A stretch of 64,000 nt of DNA from Glutamicibacter protophormiae. Its GTDB lineage: Bacteria > Actinomycetota > Actinomycetes > Actinomycetales > Micrococcaceae. A program made the position numbers and the translations under genes. Shown here in pieces: positions 9,316 through 17,651 of the stretch. The notes under the pieces were generated by a model. That model had not been told where the DNA came from. It ran no database searches and saw only the letters and a program-made list of their open reading frames with translations. The stretch spans positions 310,001 through 374,000 of the forward strand of contig NZ_BMPH01000001.1 of the NCBI RefSeq assembly GCF_014647495.1. The letters run 5' to 3'. Position 1 is the first letter of the stretch. The number at the start of each line of letters is the position of its first letter.

Positions 9316-10014
9316 ATGGCTGCATCATATGAAATTGAACTGCTTGACCGCTGGCGTCTGATCGCCGACGGCCAACCGGTCAAATTGCGTTTGCGCGAGC
9401 AGCGGGTGCTGACCCTGTTGGCGGTCCAGGGGCCGGTCTCGCGGCGCCGGATGGCCGGGATGCTCTGGCCGGAGACCACCGAGATGCGCGCGGCCGACAG
9501 CCTGCGCGTGAGCCTGTGCCACATCCACCACCAGTGCCCCGGGGTGATCCGCTGCGACGACGGCTGGGTGGAAATCGCCCCTGCGGTGTCCGTGGATCTG
9601 CACACCCTGCGCCATCGGCTGCAGCGCTCGCTGCTGGCCGCCGACGCCGAAAGCCTGCAGGAGGACAGCTTCCTGAACACCCGCGCGCTGCTGCCGGACT
9701 GGGACGAGCCCTGGCTGTTCGAGGAGCAGGAGGCGCTGCGCCAGCTGCAGCTGCGCGCGTTGGAGGCCGCATCGGCGCAGCTGCTGAATTCGGGGCTGCA
9801 GCATCGGGCTTGGCAGCTGGCCCAGAGCGCGTTGCGGATCGACCCGATGCGCGAATCGGCCGCGAGCCTCAGTGCCCGCGCCGAATCAGGGCAGGGCAAC
9901 AACGCCTCGGCCACCGCGGGGCTGCTGCAGTTCATCGGGCGGCTAAAGACCGAGCTCGGGGTGGAGCCGAGTCCCGAGCTGCTGCACACGCTCACCCAGC
10001 TGCGCGGAGCCTAG
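9316..10014 (+). CDS. SARP-type transcriptional regulator (winged helix plus BTAD)
   Basis: The 232-residue protein has an OmpR-like winged-helix N-terminus (about residues 5-95; LRLREQRVLTLLAV, MAGMLWPETTEMRAADSLRV) and a BTAD tetratricopeptide-like domain after it (about 95-230; LLPDWDEPWLFEEQE and ELGVEPSPELLHTLTQLRG). This is the minimal layout of Streptomyces antibiotic regulatory proteins, which activate transcription by binding 11-bp-spaced direct repeats just upstream of -10 boxes. Exactly such repeats occur at four promoters in this window (13.5, 21.9, 26.1 and 27.3 kb), so I propose it as their activator; this is inference. GGGAGAG at 9303-9309 sets the start at 9316. No such repeat lies upstream of the gene itself. 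Confidence 0.8.
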   Translation: MAASYEIELLDRWRLIADGQPVKLRLREQRVLTLLAVQGPVSRRRMAGMLWPETTEMRAADSLRVSLCHIHHQCPGVIRCDDGWVEIAPAVSVDLHTLRHRLQRSLLAADAESLQEDSFLNTRALLPDWDEPWLFEEQEALRQLQLRALEAASAQLLNSGLQHRAWQLAQSALRIDPMRESAASLSARAESGQGNNASATAGLLQFIGRLKTELGVEPSPELLHTLTQLRGA

Positions 10015-10113
10015 CTGTACCGCACCCAGCCACCCGGCCCGGGTGCGGCTGCGCGGCATGTTGCGGTGCGCCGGAAACCTGCTCCGGCCCGGGGCCATAC
10101 TAGGCTGTTACCC

Positions 10114-10704
10114 ATGATGCATGTGGGCCTGACCGGTGGGGTGGCATCCGGTAAATCAGTAGTGGCGGCGAAATTGGCGCAGCTCGGGGCGGTGCTGATC
10201 GACGCCGACGCGCTGGCGCGGGTGGTCGTCGAACCGGGCACCCCCGGGCTGGCGGCGATCCGCGAAACCTTCGGCGAACGGATGCTGCAGGAGGACGGGA
10301 CGCTGGACCGCGCCGCGCTGGGCGCCCTGGTGTTCTCCGACGAGGCAGCCCGCGAAAAGCTCAACGCGATCGTGCACCCGCTGATCCGCGAGGAATCCGC
10401 GCGCCTGCGCCAAGCCGCGCCCTCCGGTGCGCTGGTGGTCGAGGACGTGCCGCTGCTGGCCGAATCCGGGCAGGCCCCGGCCTACGACGTGGTCATCGTC
10501 GTGCAGGCGCCCCGCGAGGAGCGCATCCGCCGGATGGTGGAGGACCGCGGCTGGACCCGGCAGGACGCCGAGGCGCGCATGGCCGCGCAGGCCACCGACG
10601 AGCAGCGCGCAGAAATCGCCGACTACCTGCTCGTCAACGACGGCAGCCGCGAGCAGCTGCTGGCCCGGGTCGAAGAGCTCTACCGCCAGGAGCTGGGCCG
10701 CTGA
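10114..10704 (+). CDS. coaE: Dephospho-CoA kinase
   Basis: This 196-residue enzyme carries out the last step of coenzyme A synthesis, phosphorylating the 3'-hydroxyl of dephospho-CoA. The P-loop is GLTGGVASGKS near the N-terminus, DADALAR forms the acceptor region, and the lid segment ERIRRMVEDRGW is typical. It lacks the C-terminal UPF0157 extension found on some actinobacterial CoaE proteins. TAGGCT (10101-10106) lies 7 bases before the ATG at 10114, suggesting a leaderless message; a second ATG follows immediately. Its stop overlaps the start of the next gene by one base. Confidence 0.95.
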   Translation: MMHVGLTGGVASGKSVVAAKLAQLGAVLIDADALARVVVEPGTPGLAAIRETFGERMLQEDGTLDRAALGALVFSDEAAREKLNAIVHPLIREESARLRQAAPSGALVVEDVPLLAESGQAPAYDVVIVVQAPREERIRRMVEDRGWTRQDAEARMAAQATDEQRAEIADYLLVNDGSREQLLARVEELYRQELGR

Positions 10705-10955
10705 TGCTGAAAACCGCCAAGTGGACGATGCTTGCCTGCTTTGCCGCCGCGCTGGTGCTGTGGCTGGGCTTCGGCGGGCGCAGCGAATTCGTCGCCTCCG
10801 ACGGGCCCTACCCGCCGGTGGTGCACATCAGCGGCTGGCTGGCCCTGGCAGGGCTGGCGGCCGCGACCTGGCTGACCGTCGGCGTGTTCGGCGGGATGAT
10901 CCGCCGCACCGTGGCGCGCAACTCGATCCGCTTTGGCATGAAGCGCGGGCGCTAG
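10704..10955 (+). CDS. Small two-helix membrane protein
   Basis: This 83-residue protein has two hydrophobic helices (about residues 8-25 and 42-65) and a basic C-terminus. It overlaps the coaE stop by one base (TGATG), so it is translationally coupled to coaE. I do not recognise the family and cannot assign a function. Confidence 0.7.
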   Translation: MLKTAKWTMLACFAAALVLWLGFGGRSEFVASDGPYPPVVHISGWLALAGLAAATWLTVGVFGGMIRRTVARNSIRFGMKRGR

Positions 10956-10973
10956 CGGAACCGGGCGCAGCAC

Positions 10974-11004
10974 TGCGCGGCCGACCGCTGGGATCGGCCG
11001 CGCA
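10974..11004. terminator. Hairpin between convergent genes, probable bidirectional terminator
   Basis: A perfect 11-bp stem (TGCGCGGCCGA at 10974-10984 with 10994-11004) and a 9-base loop lie between the converging coaE operon and the M6 protease operon. There is no clear T-run on either side. Confidence 0.5.
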
Positions 11005-11040
11005 CCACGCGAGGCTGCGCCTCGGCAGGGCGGCGCCGGG

Positions 11041-11283
11041 TCAGGAGCCGCCTGGATCGGGCAATTCATCCAGCGCTATGGGTTCGGGCGCCGCGTCCGG
11101 TCCTCCGGCGGCCATCTGGCCCATGGCCATCGGCTCGGGAGCCGCCCCCGTTGTTCCCGCTCCGGCAGCGCCTGCCAGCTGCTCCAGCGCCATCGGCGAC
11201 GGAGCCGAGGAGTCCGCGGCGTCCTGGGACCCCGCTTCGCCGGTACCCGCAACGCTGATCTTGATCTTGTAGTCCTTGCTCAT
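11041..11283 (-). CDS. 80-residue Ala/Pro/Met-rich repeat peptide
   Basis: I do not recognise this protein. It begins with a lysine-containing, strand-like segment (MSKDYKIKISVAG) and continues into a low-complexity Ala/Gly/Pro region with three imperfect repeats: SPMALEQLAG, PEPMAMGQMAAG and PEPIALDELPD. It has no signal peptide and no cysteine. It is the third gene of the operon headed by the M6 metalloprotease, starting 32 bases after the previous stop. The leader-like start followed by repeated short modules could suit a processed or modified peptide, but no modifying enzyme is adjacent, so this remains open. Confidence 0.6.
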   Translation of the reverse strand: MSKDYKIKISVAGTGEAGSQDAADSSAPSPMALEQLAGAAGAGTTGAAPEPMAMGQMAAGGPDAAPEPIALDELPDPGGS

Positions 11284-11315
11284 GTGCGACTGCACCCCTT
11301 TCTCTGTCCGTCGGG

Positions 11316-11528
11316 CTAGAGGTAGACCTGCGTGATGTTCTTCGCCGCGTCCAGGACGACATAGACCTGCTTGCCGGTGGCCTTGGCCACGGAGAGCAGC
11401 AGATGGACGTTGGTCACGCCGTCGGCTGCTCCGGTCAGCACCTTGTGCCAGGCGTTGTCCGAGGCCAAATGGGCCCAGGCGTTCTGCGAATGGTTGGAGG
11501 TGAAGATCTGGTTGATGGTGGTCCACAT
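11316..11528 (-). CDS. Free-standing copy of the M6 protease C-terminal domain
   Basis: This 70-residue protein aligns along its whole length with the last 70 residues of the M6 metalloprotease encoded just upstream. Shared features are NQ-F, QNAWAH, W-K-TGA-DG-TN and a final QVYL (QCYL in the protease). The family is unknown to me. AAGGAAG sits 5 bases before the ATG. Its position, 35 bases after the protease stop, suggests that the two proteins interact, for example by domain exchange, by acting as a decoy or immunity partner, or by sharing an assembly partner. That is inference. Confidence 0.7.
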   Translation of the reverse strand: MWTTINQIFTSNHSQNAWAHLASDNAWHKVLTGAADGVTNVHLLLSVAKATGKQVYVVLDAAKNITQVYL

Positions 11529-11563
11529 GGTTCTTCCTTCTTTCGTGTCGCTCGTGGACGGAT

Positions 11564-13285
11564 TCACAGGTAGCACTGCGAGATGGTCGAGGCGTCGGCG
11601 ACGACGGTGACCAGCAGGCCCTTGGCCCGGGCCAGCGCGAGCAGGGCCAGCATGTTGGTAATGCCGTCCGGGGCGCCGGTGGTGATCTTGCGCCAGCCCA
11701 GGGTTCCCACATGCGCCCACGCGTTCTGCGCATTGACGGTGGCGAAGACCTGGTTGACCGCGATGTTGTAGTGGGTGGCCGGGCCGGTGTTCCTGGTGGC
11801 CACCGTCATCGAATGGGCGACGGCGGAGACGGACTCGATGTCCAGTCCCGAGCCGCTGCCGTCCCACCAGTTGCTGTTCGGCGCCGAGGAAGGGCCGAAG
11901 CTGGAGCCCGAACCCCCGTAGAGGTCGGTGGCATCGCCGTAGTTCACCCGCCGTTCCAGGTCGAAGCGGTTGTCCGCCTGCTCCAGGGACAGCTCGTAGT
12001 GCTTGGCCGGGGTCATCTCCTGGTTGCTGTTGTTGCCGGTGGTGTCCACGTGCCAGATCGCGACGCCGGAATCAGGCAGCGAGGCGTCCCGTCCGGCCTG
12101 CTCGCGGTTTTCCACGATGAAGTATTCCGTGGCGCTGCGCGGATGCAGCAGGAACTCGTTGCGTCCGGCCGCGATGGTGTAGCTCTGCCCGGATGCCATG
12201 GTGGTGGCCGCCGAGGACCAGCCCGCCGCATGCTTCAGGTAGGCGTCGACCTGGGTCGGATTCTTGTCGTTGCCGCCGTAGCACATCAGCGAATAGTGCC
12301 CGACGCCCAGGCCGACCCCGACGCTGTCGTAGTCGTACAGGTCCGGGAAGTCGCACACCATGTGACCGTTCTCGTGGCAGAACGTGCGCAGCGTGAGCTG
12401 GTTGCCCAAATCCGTGATCTGGTAGTCGGAGAAGCGGCGCGTCGCGCTGAGCACGTACGGGGTGGCCAGCGCCCAGCTGTGCGGCCACAGCCCTTCGCTC
12501 CACGCGTTCGAGCGGACCCCGGCGTAGAAGACGCTCAGCGCCTTGATGTAGCCGCCGGCATCTGCGGTCAGCGACGAGAAGTCGAAGCCCGACGCCACCA
12601 GGGAGTTCAGCGCCTCGCGGATCAGTTCCTGGGCCCGGGTGCCGTAGCTGATGGCCGGATCCGTGTAGTAGGTGCGCGGATGGGCCGCCCGGTAGTAGGC
12701 GGCCACGAGGTTCTTGTAGCTCAACTTGCCGTCCGAGACGTCGCGGAAGTAGTCGAACGCCGATCCGTTGTTGCCGAAGCCGGTGTAGCCCGCCTTGTTG
12801 CAGAAGTCGTCGACCTCCTGCCGGCTGATCGTGGCCGGGAAGTCGCTGAAATCAATGAGCAGCACCAGCCCCCGGAAATTTCCGGTGGTCGGATTCGACG
12901 GCGGCGCGGCCTCCGGGGATGCCGACTGGGCCTTGGCCTGGGCCTGGGCTTCCATGCGGCGTTGCATCCAGCGCGGCACCGGCCCCAGGGATTCGCGCAC
13001 ATCGCGGGCCTGCATGGCGCTGGATTCGCGGGTGACCCGCAGGTGCTGCGGCAGGGCCAGGGTTTGCGGATCGGCGGTGTCGACGCGCTCGCCGGTGGGC
13101 TGCAGCGATTCTCCGTTCTCGGCGAGCTGCGCGTATTCGTAGTAGCCGTCCTCGCCCTTGACGACGGTGTAGCCGTCCAGGGTTTCGAAGACCGCATGGA
13201 ACTGGTTTCCCCAGCCCTTGAGTGTCAACTCGGAGCCGTCGGGGTTCTGAAAGGTGAATAATTCGCCTTGGAATGGGACTGGCAT
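11564..13285 (-). CDS. M6 family metalloprotease without signal peptide
   Basis: The 573-residue protein belongs to the immune-inhibitor-A (M6) peptidases. The zinc site is CHENGHMVCDFPDLYDYD (HExxH plus the family's PDLYD), preceded by an N-terminal domain (about residues 1-100; LTLKGWGNQFHAVFETLDGYTV) usual in this family. M6 enzymes are normally exported, yet the start is a hydrophilic MPVPFQGELFTF and there is no Sec or Tat signal. GGGAGGAAGG in front of the ATG at 13285 fixes the start. The last 70 residues form a separate domain that recurs as the next gene. The operon has a triple 11-bp repeat upstream (13525-13553), the probable SARP operator. Location and targets are unknown. Confidence 0.85.
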   Translation of the reverse strand: MPVPFQGELFTFQNPDGSELTLKGWGNQFHAVFETLDGYTVVKGEDGYYEYAQLAENGESLQPTGERVDTADPQTLALPQHLRVTRESSAMQARDVRESLGPVPRWMQRRMEAQAQAKAQSASPEAAPPSNPTTGNFRGLVLLIDFSDFPATISRQEVDDFCNKAGYTGFGNNGSAFDYFRDVSDGKLSYKNLVAAYYRAAHPRTYYTDPAISYGTRAQELIREALNSLVASGFDFSSLTADAGGYIKALSVFYAGVRSNAWSEGLWPHSWALATPYVLSATRRFSDYQITDLGNQLTLRTFCHENGHMVCDFPDLYDYDSVGVGLGVGHYSLMCYGGNDKNPTQVDAYLKHAAGWSSAATTMASGQSYTIAAGRNEFLLHPRSATEYFIVENREQAGRDASLPDSGVAIWHVDTTGNNSNQEMTPAKHYELSLEQADNRFDLERRVNYGDATDLYGGSGSSFGPSSAPNSNWWDGSGSGLDIESVSAVAHSMTVATRNTGPATHYNIAVNQVFATVNAQNAWAHVGTLGWRKITTGAPDGITNMLALLALARAKGLLVTVVADASTISQCYL

Positions 13286-13884
13286 TCGGGTGCCTTCCTC
13301 CCTTGGGTGGCGTGATGTGGGATTGATTCCGCGTCGTCCGCCGCGTAGCGGCGGCAGGCGGGATTCGCCAAGGCACATCGGGAGGCAGCATCGAAAAGCC
13401 AGCGCCCGGTATGCGCAACGTTGTCCGGGGGAGCGGCCGGCAAGAACTGCGCCGGTTCGCCCCGTGGCGCGCCGCCGCCGGAAATTCCGGCGGCGGACGT
13501 GCTGTCACTACTATGCCGTTGGGTGATTACCGCTGTGTTACCGCGGCATTACCGCGACGGCAGTCCGCTGGCTACGGCGATCGTTTCAAGCTTGAAAAAG
13601 GCGGCGAGCCGCAACGGGACGCCCAGCGCGGACCATTCGATCAGGGAGCCGGCGCGCTGGGGGAGCTGCGGTTTCAGGAAAGCGAGGTGGAGAGCCCCGG
13701 CGGTAACGGCCAAGACTCCTTTCACGCAAATACGAGGAAACTTGACGCTGCCAAGCAACACCTACCCGCCCAGGGCGGCGCCCGGGAAACCGGCAGTCCC
13801 CGGGACGGCCCGGCGCGTTGTTCGGCCCGGCAACCGATGGGAGAATTCCTAGGGGACGCTGGTAGTCAAGAGAAAAGACATGCC
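13286..13884. other. Intergenic region with SARP-type operator, no convincing gene
   Basis: Apart from the operator at 13525-13553 and the promoter-like sequence next to it, I see nothing that looks coding. Short open frames on both strands have no recognisable content. The downstream part (13560-13880) resembles decayed coding sequence. Confidence 0.5.
13509..13553 (-). promoter_or_regulatory. Triple 11-bp direct repeat (SARP-type operator, site A) of the M6 operon
   Basis: Read on the minus strand, GGTAATG, GGTAACA and GGTAATC occur at exact 11-bp steps (13553-13547, 13542-13536 and 13531-13525). They are followed after 10 bases by ATAGTA, or after 11 by TAGTAG, as a -10 box. The repeats point toward the M6 protease gene, whose start is about 240 bases downstream. 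The layout is that of known SARP binding sites. Confidence 0.7.
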
Positions 13885-14679
13885 ATGATGAAACTGAATT
13901 TGCTGGGTGGACAAAAGCTCACGACGCGGGGCGTCGACCGTGTTTCCGGCGGGCCCATAGTCGCGCAGCCGTTGGACCTCCGGCTCCTGCGCCCCGGTAG
14001 CCGCGTGCCGCGACCAGTAGCGGCCGGGAGTTTTTGGCCTGAAACGGTCGAGGACCCAGCGCTGAACAGTTTCCGCACCGAACACGCCGCATTGTGCGAG
14101 GACGTTGTCGCCGCCTGGCGGACGCTGGCCGAACCACTTGCCACAACCAACCTGGCGGGAATTTCCGGGCCGAGCACCAAGCGCGCCTCGCCTGGCTCGA
14201 TCGTTGAACGTGATGCCCGGGCCAAACAACACAGCAAACGAAAGTCGTCAATGAACGTCTCTCAGGCCGCCGAATCAATCATGCCCAACACCCCGAAGTC
14301 CGGCGCCGGTGAACACCTCGTCTCGATCCAACGGGGTCCCGATTGCGCCGCTGTGCCGCAGCGACAAGGGGGAAGTACCCGGCAGCGCTACCCCTGGCCG
14401 TGTTTGATCCCCGTTGAGGTGATTGACGAGGTGCAGGGGACCCGGCGCGCCGGGATCCAGGTGCTCGAATCATCCTTGGCCGCCGAGGCAACCAAGGCGA
14501 TCACCGACAACAAGCCATTGGCCAAGTTCACCGTCGGCACAGTCGGCCGCATCATTGAATTCGATGGACTCACCGATGGAATTCTTGGTGGTGCCACCGA
14601 GCCTGTACCCGTGGAGCGCGCAGACCACGCGGCGGATGCGGCACGGGCTGGAGCATGCCGCGTTGGTGACCGGGCATGA
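13885..14679 (+). pseudogene. Probable decayed SARP-like regulator fused to unknown sequence
   Basis: This frame is open for 264 codons. The first 75 residues align without gaps to the SARP regulator at 9.3 kb: both have WPET at residues 51-54, in AAGSFWPETVEDPALNSFRT here and MAGMLWPETTEMRAADSLRV there. After that the similarity stops abruptly and the composition looks unlike a folded protein until about residue 170, where a more normal segment begins (LIPVEVIDEVQGTRRAG, then KFTVGTVGRIIEFDG). I infer a remnant made by frameshift or recombination. However, its stop overlaps the next start as ATGA, which would suit a translated gene; an internal ATG at 14251 could begin a shorter real protein. 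Confidence 0.4.
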
Positions 14680-15254
14680 GCACGCACGACGCTGCGCATG
14701 AACCTGGGTGTGAAGCTGAGTCCTTTCTGCTGCTCCCGCATACGGTGACCAACCTCGCGGAATTCACGGCATCCCCCCGCAGGTACCTGGTCTCCGTCGA
14801 GGAGGAACCCGACCGGGCAACGCAGCTCTGGTTCAAGCGGGCGGCGCAAAACCCCTACGGCGGCGACGGGATTGTGCAAATACGTTATTTCGGCGAACAA
14901 CTGATTCCGCCCGGATTGTGGGACGACACGCTGGCGATCTGGTTTGCGCTGCTTGACGCGATTGAAGGATTCCTGTCGGCGGGCGCCGGTCACGGCTCAT
15001 TCAGCGCTGAGATCATTCTCTCGGGGAACCGGCATGCCGCGGGTTTTTCGATTGGCGGGGTATCGAATCGCATCGAGCCGTTGGCGTTCATCCCCGCCGT
15101 GCTTGGTGGGGCAAAGCGCTACTTCGACTGGCTTGAAAACAGGGTCGGCCGCACCCATCCCGGGATCCCCGAGCGTATCGAGGTGATGACCCGATTGCTG
15201 GATTCTTTCAGCCAACCGCGAGCAGTTCCCCAAGAGTCGGGACCTAGGGCGTAG
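14676..15254 (+). CDS. Uncharacterised 192-residue protein
   Basis: I do not recognise this protein. It is soluble, mildly acidic, has no signal peptide and contains Trp-rich stretches (PPGLWDDTLAIWFALLDAIEG, in two parts of one helix-like region) and a beta-like segment (GSFSAEIILSGNRHAAGFSIGG). Its ATG overlaps the preceding stop (ATGA). uvrB starts 10 bases after its stop but has its own -10 box inside this gap. Codon use is normal for the window, so it appears to be intact even though the sequence before it looks decayed. Confidence 0.65.
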   Translation: MSTHDAAHEPGCEAESFLLLPHTVTNLAEFTASPRRYLVSVEEEPDRATQLWFKRAAQNPYGGDGIVQIRYFGEQLIPPGLWDDTLAIWFALLDAIEGFLSAGAGHGSFSAEIILSGNRHAAGFSIGGVSNRIEPLAFIPAVLGGAKRYFDWLENRVGRTHPGIPERIEVMTRLLDSFSQPRAVPQESGPRA

Positions 15255-15263
15255 CCTAGATGC

Positions 15264-17351
15264 ATGAGTCTTGCACAGCCCATCAAACGAGTTGTCGCCC
15301 CCTTCGAGGTCATCAGCGAATACGAGCCGGCCGGCGACCAGCCGCAGGCCATCGCGGAGCTGACGCAGCGGATCCAGGCCGGTGAGAAGGACATCGTGCT
15401 GCTCGGCGCGACCGGCACCGGCAAGTCCGCGACGACCGCCTGGCTGGTCGAGCAGGTGCAGCGCCCCACACTGGTGCTGGTGCAGAACAAGACCCTGGCC
15501 GCCCAGCTGGCCAACGAGTTCCGCGAGCTGATGCCGAACAACGCGGTCGAGTACTTCGTGTCCTACTACGACTACTACCAGCCCGAGGCCTACGTGCCGC
15601 AGACCGATACCTTCATCGAGAAGGACTCCTCGATCAACGAGGAGGTCGAGCGGCTGCGCCACTCGGCCACCAACTCGCTGCTCACCCGCCGCGACACGAT
15701 CGTGGTCGCCACGGTGTCCTGCATCTACGGCCTGGGCACCCCGGAGGAATATGTCGCCGGGATGGTGACCGTGCGCCAGGGCGAGGAACTGAACCGCGAC
15801 GCGATGCTGCGCCAGTTCGTCGCCATGCAGTACACCCGCAACGACATGGACTTCCACCGCGGCACCTTCCGGGTGCGCGGAGACACCGTGGAGATCATCC
15901 CGATGTATGAGGAGCAGGCGGTGCGCATCGAGTTCTTCGGCGACGAGGTGGAGGCGATCTACACGCTGCACCCGGTCACCGGCGAGGTGATCCGCGAGGA
16001 AACCGAGATGTACATCTTCCCGGCCAGCCACTATGTGGCCGGCGCCGAGCGGATGCACAAGGCGATCAAGACCATCGAGGACGAGCTGGCGGCGCGGCTG
16101 AAGGAGCTGGAGAGCCAGAACAAGCTCGTCGAGGCCCAGCGGCTGCGCATGCGCACGACCTACGACCTGGAAATGATGGAGCAGATGGGCTTCTGCAACG
16201 GCATCGAGAACTACTCGCGGCACATCGACGGCCGCGAGGCCGGCTCCGCCCCGCACTGCCTGCTGGACTACTTCCCGGACGACTTCCTGCTGGTCATCGA
16301 CGAGTCCCACGTCACCGTGCCGCAGATCGGTGCCATGTACGAGGGCGACATGTCACGCAAGCGCACCTTGGTGGAGCACGGCTTCCGCCTGCCCAGCGCC
16401 ATGGACAACCGCCCGCTGAAGTGGGACGAGTTCCTGGAGCGCATCGGCCAGACGGTGTACCTGTCCGCGACCCCGGGCAAGTACGAGCTGGGCAAGTCCG
16501 ACGGCTTCGTGGAGCAGATCATCCGCCCGACCGGCCTGATCGACCCGGAGATCATCATCAAGCCCACCAAGGGGCAGATCGACGACCTGCTGGACGAGAT
16601 CCGCACCCGCGTGGACCGCGACGAACGCGTGCTGGTCACCACCCTGACCAAGCGCATGGCCGAAGACCTCACCGACTACCTCACCGAGCACCAGGTGCGG
16701 GTGCAGTACCTGCACTCTGACGTGGACACCATCCGCCGCGTCGAGCTGCTGCGCGAATTGCGCATGGGATCCTTCGACGTGCTGGTGGGCATCAACCTGC
16801 TGCGCGAGGGCCTGGACCTGCCCGAGGTGTCGCTGGTGACGATCCTGGATGCCGACAAGCAGGGCTTCCTGCGTTCGGCGACCTCGCTGATCCAGACCAT
16901 CGGCCGCGCAGCCCGCAACGTGTCGGGCCAGGTCATCATGTACGCGGACAAGATCACCGACGCGATGGGCCAGGCGATCGAGGAGACCAACCGCCGCCGA
17001 GAGATCCAGCGGGCGCACAACGAGAAGCACGGCATCGACCCGACGCCGCTGCGCAAGAAGATCGCCGACATCACCGACCAGCTGGCCCGCGAGGATGCGG
17101 ACACCCAGGAGCTGCTGAACAACAACCGCCTGGCCAAGGGCGGCAAGCGCACCTCCGCATCGTCGACCGTGCGCAAGGACGGGCTGGCCGCTGCGCCGGC
17201 CGAGGACCTGCTGGGCCAGATCGAGGAGATGACCGGGCAGATGCATGCCGCCGCCGCGGAGCTGCAGTTCGAGCTGGCCGCGAGGCTGCGCGATGAAGTG
17301 TCCGAGCTGAAGAAGGAATTGCGCCAGATGAAGGCCGCCGGGCACGCCTGA
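15264..17351 (+). CDS. uvrB: Excinuclease ABC subunit B
   Basis: UvrB (695 residues, full length) is the damage-verifying helicase of nucleotide excision repair. It has the Walker A GATGTGKS, the beta-hairpin region [12 protein letters not shown], the DEAD-like motif IDESH, helicase motifs V and VI ([22 protein letters not shown]) and the C-terminal UVR motif that binds UvrC (LEFQLAAR-type segment near residue 665). TAGCCT (15252-15257) ends 6 bases before the ATG, implying a leaderless message. No clear LexA box was found here, in contrast to uvrA. Confidence 0.97.
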   Translation: MSLAQPIKRVVAPFEVISEYEPAGDQPQAIAELTQRIQAGEKDIVLLGATGTGKSATTAWLVEQVQRPTLVLVQNKTLAAQLANEFRELMPNNAVEYFVSYYDYYQPEAYVPQTDTFIEKDSSINEEVERLRHSATNSLLTRRDTIVVATVSCIYGLGTPEEYVAGMVTVRQGEELNRDAMLRQFVAMQYTRNDMDFHRGTFRVRGDTVEIIPMYEEQAVRIEFFGDEVEAIYTLHPVTGEVIREETEMYIFPASHYVAGAERMHKAIKTIEDELAARLKELESQNKLVEAQRLRMRTTYDLEMMEQMGFCNGIENYSRHIDGREAGSAPHCLLDYFPDDFLLVIDESHVTVPQIGAMYEGDMSRKRTLVEHGFRLPSAMDNRPLKWDEFLERIGQTVYLSATPGKYELGKSDGFVEQIIRPTGLIDPEIIIKPTKGQIDDLLDEIRTRVDRDERVLVTTLTKRMAEDLTDYLTEHQVRVQYLHSDVDTIRRVELLRELRMGSFDVLVGINLLREGLDLPEVSLVTILDADKQGFLRSATSLIQTIGRAARNVSGQVIMYADKITDAMGQAIEETNRRREIQRAHNEKHGIDPTPLRKKIADITDQLAREDADTQELLNNNRLAKGGKRTSASSTVRKDGLAAAPAEDLLGQIEEMTGQMHAAAAELQFELAARLRDEVSELKKELRQMKAAGHA

Positions 17352-17377
17352 CCGGCACGGCGTACGCGGAAATGCCA

Positions 17378-17414
17378 CCCCGTCCCCGCGGCAATCCCCG
17401 CCGGGACGGGGTTT
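17378..17414 (+). terminator. Terminator of uvrB
   Basis: A 9-bp stem (CCCCGTCCC at 17378-17386 with 17403-17411) is followed directly by TTTC, about 26 bases after the uvrB stop. Confidence 0.7.
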
Positions 17415-17478
17415 CACGCGCCCGGCCATCGGACCGGGTGCAGGATGCTCCGCCTGGGGCTGTGATTTTGCTGTGGGC

Positions 17479-17615
17479 TACAATGGTTGATTGGACGTAG
17501 GGGAGTATCCCAAATGCTGTGAACGTCAGCACGCGAATCAAAGGGGATTCGCCGGGCGCAGCAGCCGAATTTCGCACCGCCATCATGCGGTGGGGCCGGC
17601 GGAGAGACTTGCGAT
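17479..17615 (+). promoter_or_regulatory. Probable yybP-ykoY manganese riboswitch with promoter, upstream of terC
   Basis: TACAAT (17479-17484) is a good -10 box. It is followed by GTAGGGGAGTAT (17497-17508), GAACGTCAGCACGCG (17521-17535) and GCCGGCGGAGAGACTTGC (17595-17612). The GGGGAGTA start, the internal CGTCAGCAC and the closing GAGACTTGC are the conserved pieces of the yybP-ykoY element, which senses Mn2+ and commonly controls TerC-type transporters. The intervening sequence forms plausible hairpins. The element ends about 40 bases before the start of terC. Confidence 0.75.
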
Positions 17616-17651
17616 TATCAGCCATACCCTGCAATGAAAGGTCGCTCTTCC

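Noticed and set aside
13549-13761. A 70-codon hydrophobic open frame on the minus strand upstream of the M6 operon
   Set aside because: It overlaps the operator region, lacks a ribosome binding site, and is likely chance in decayed sequence.
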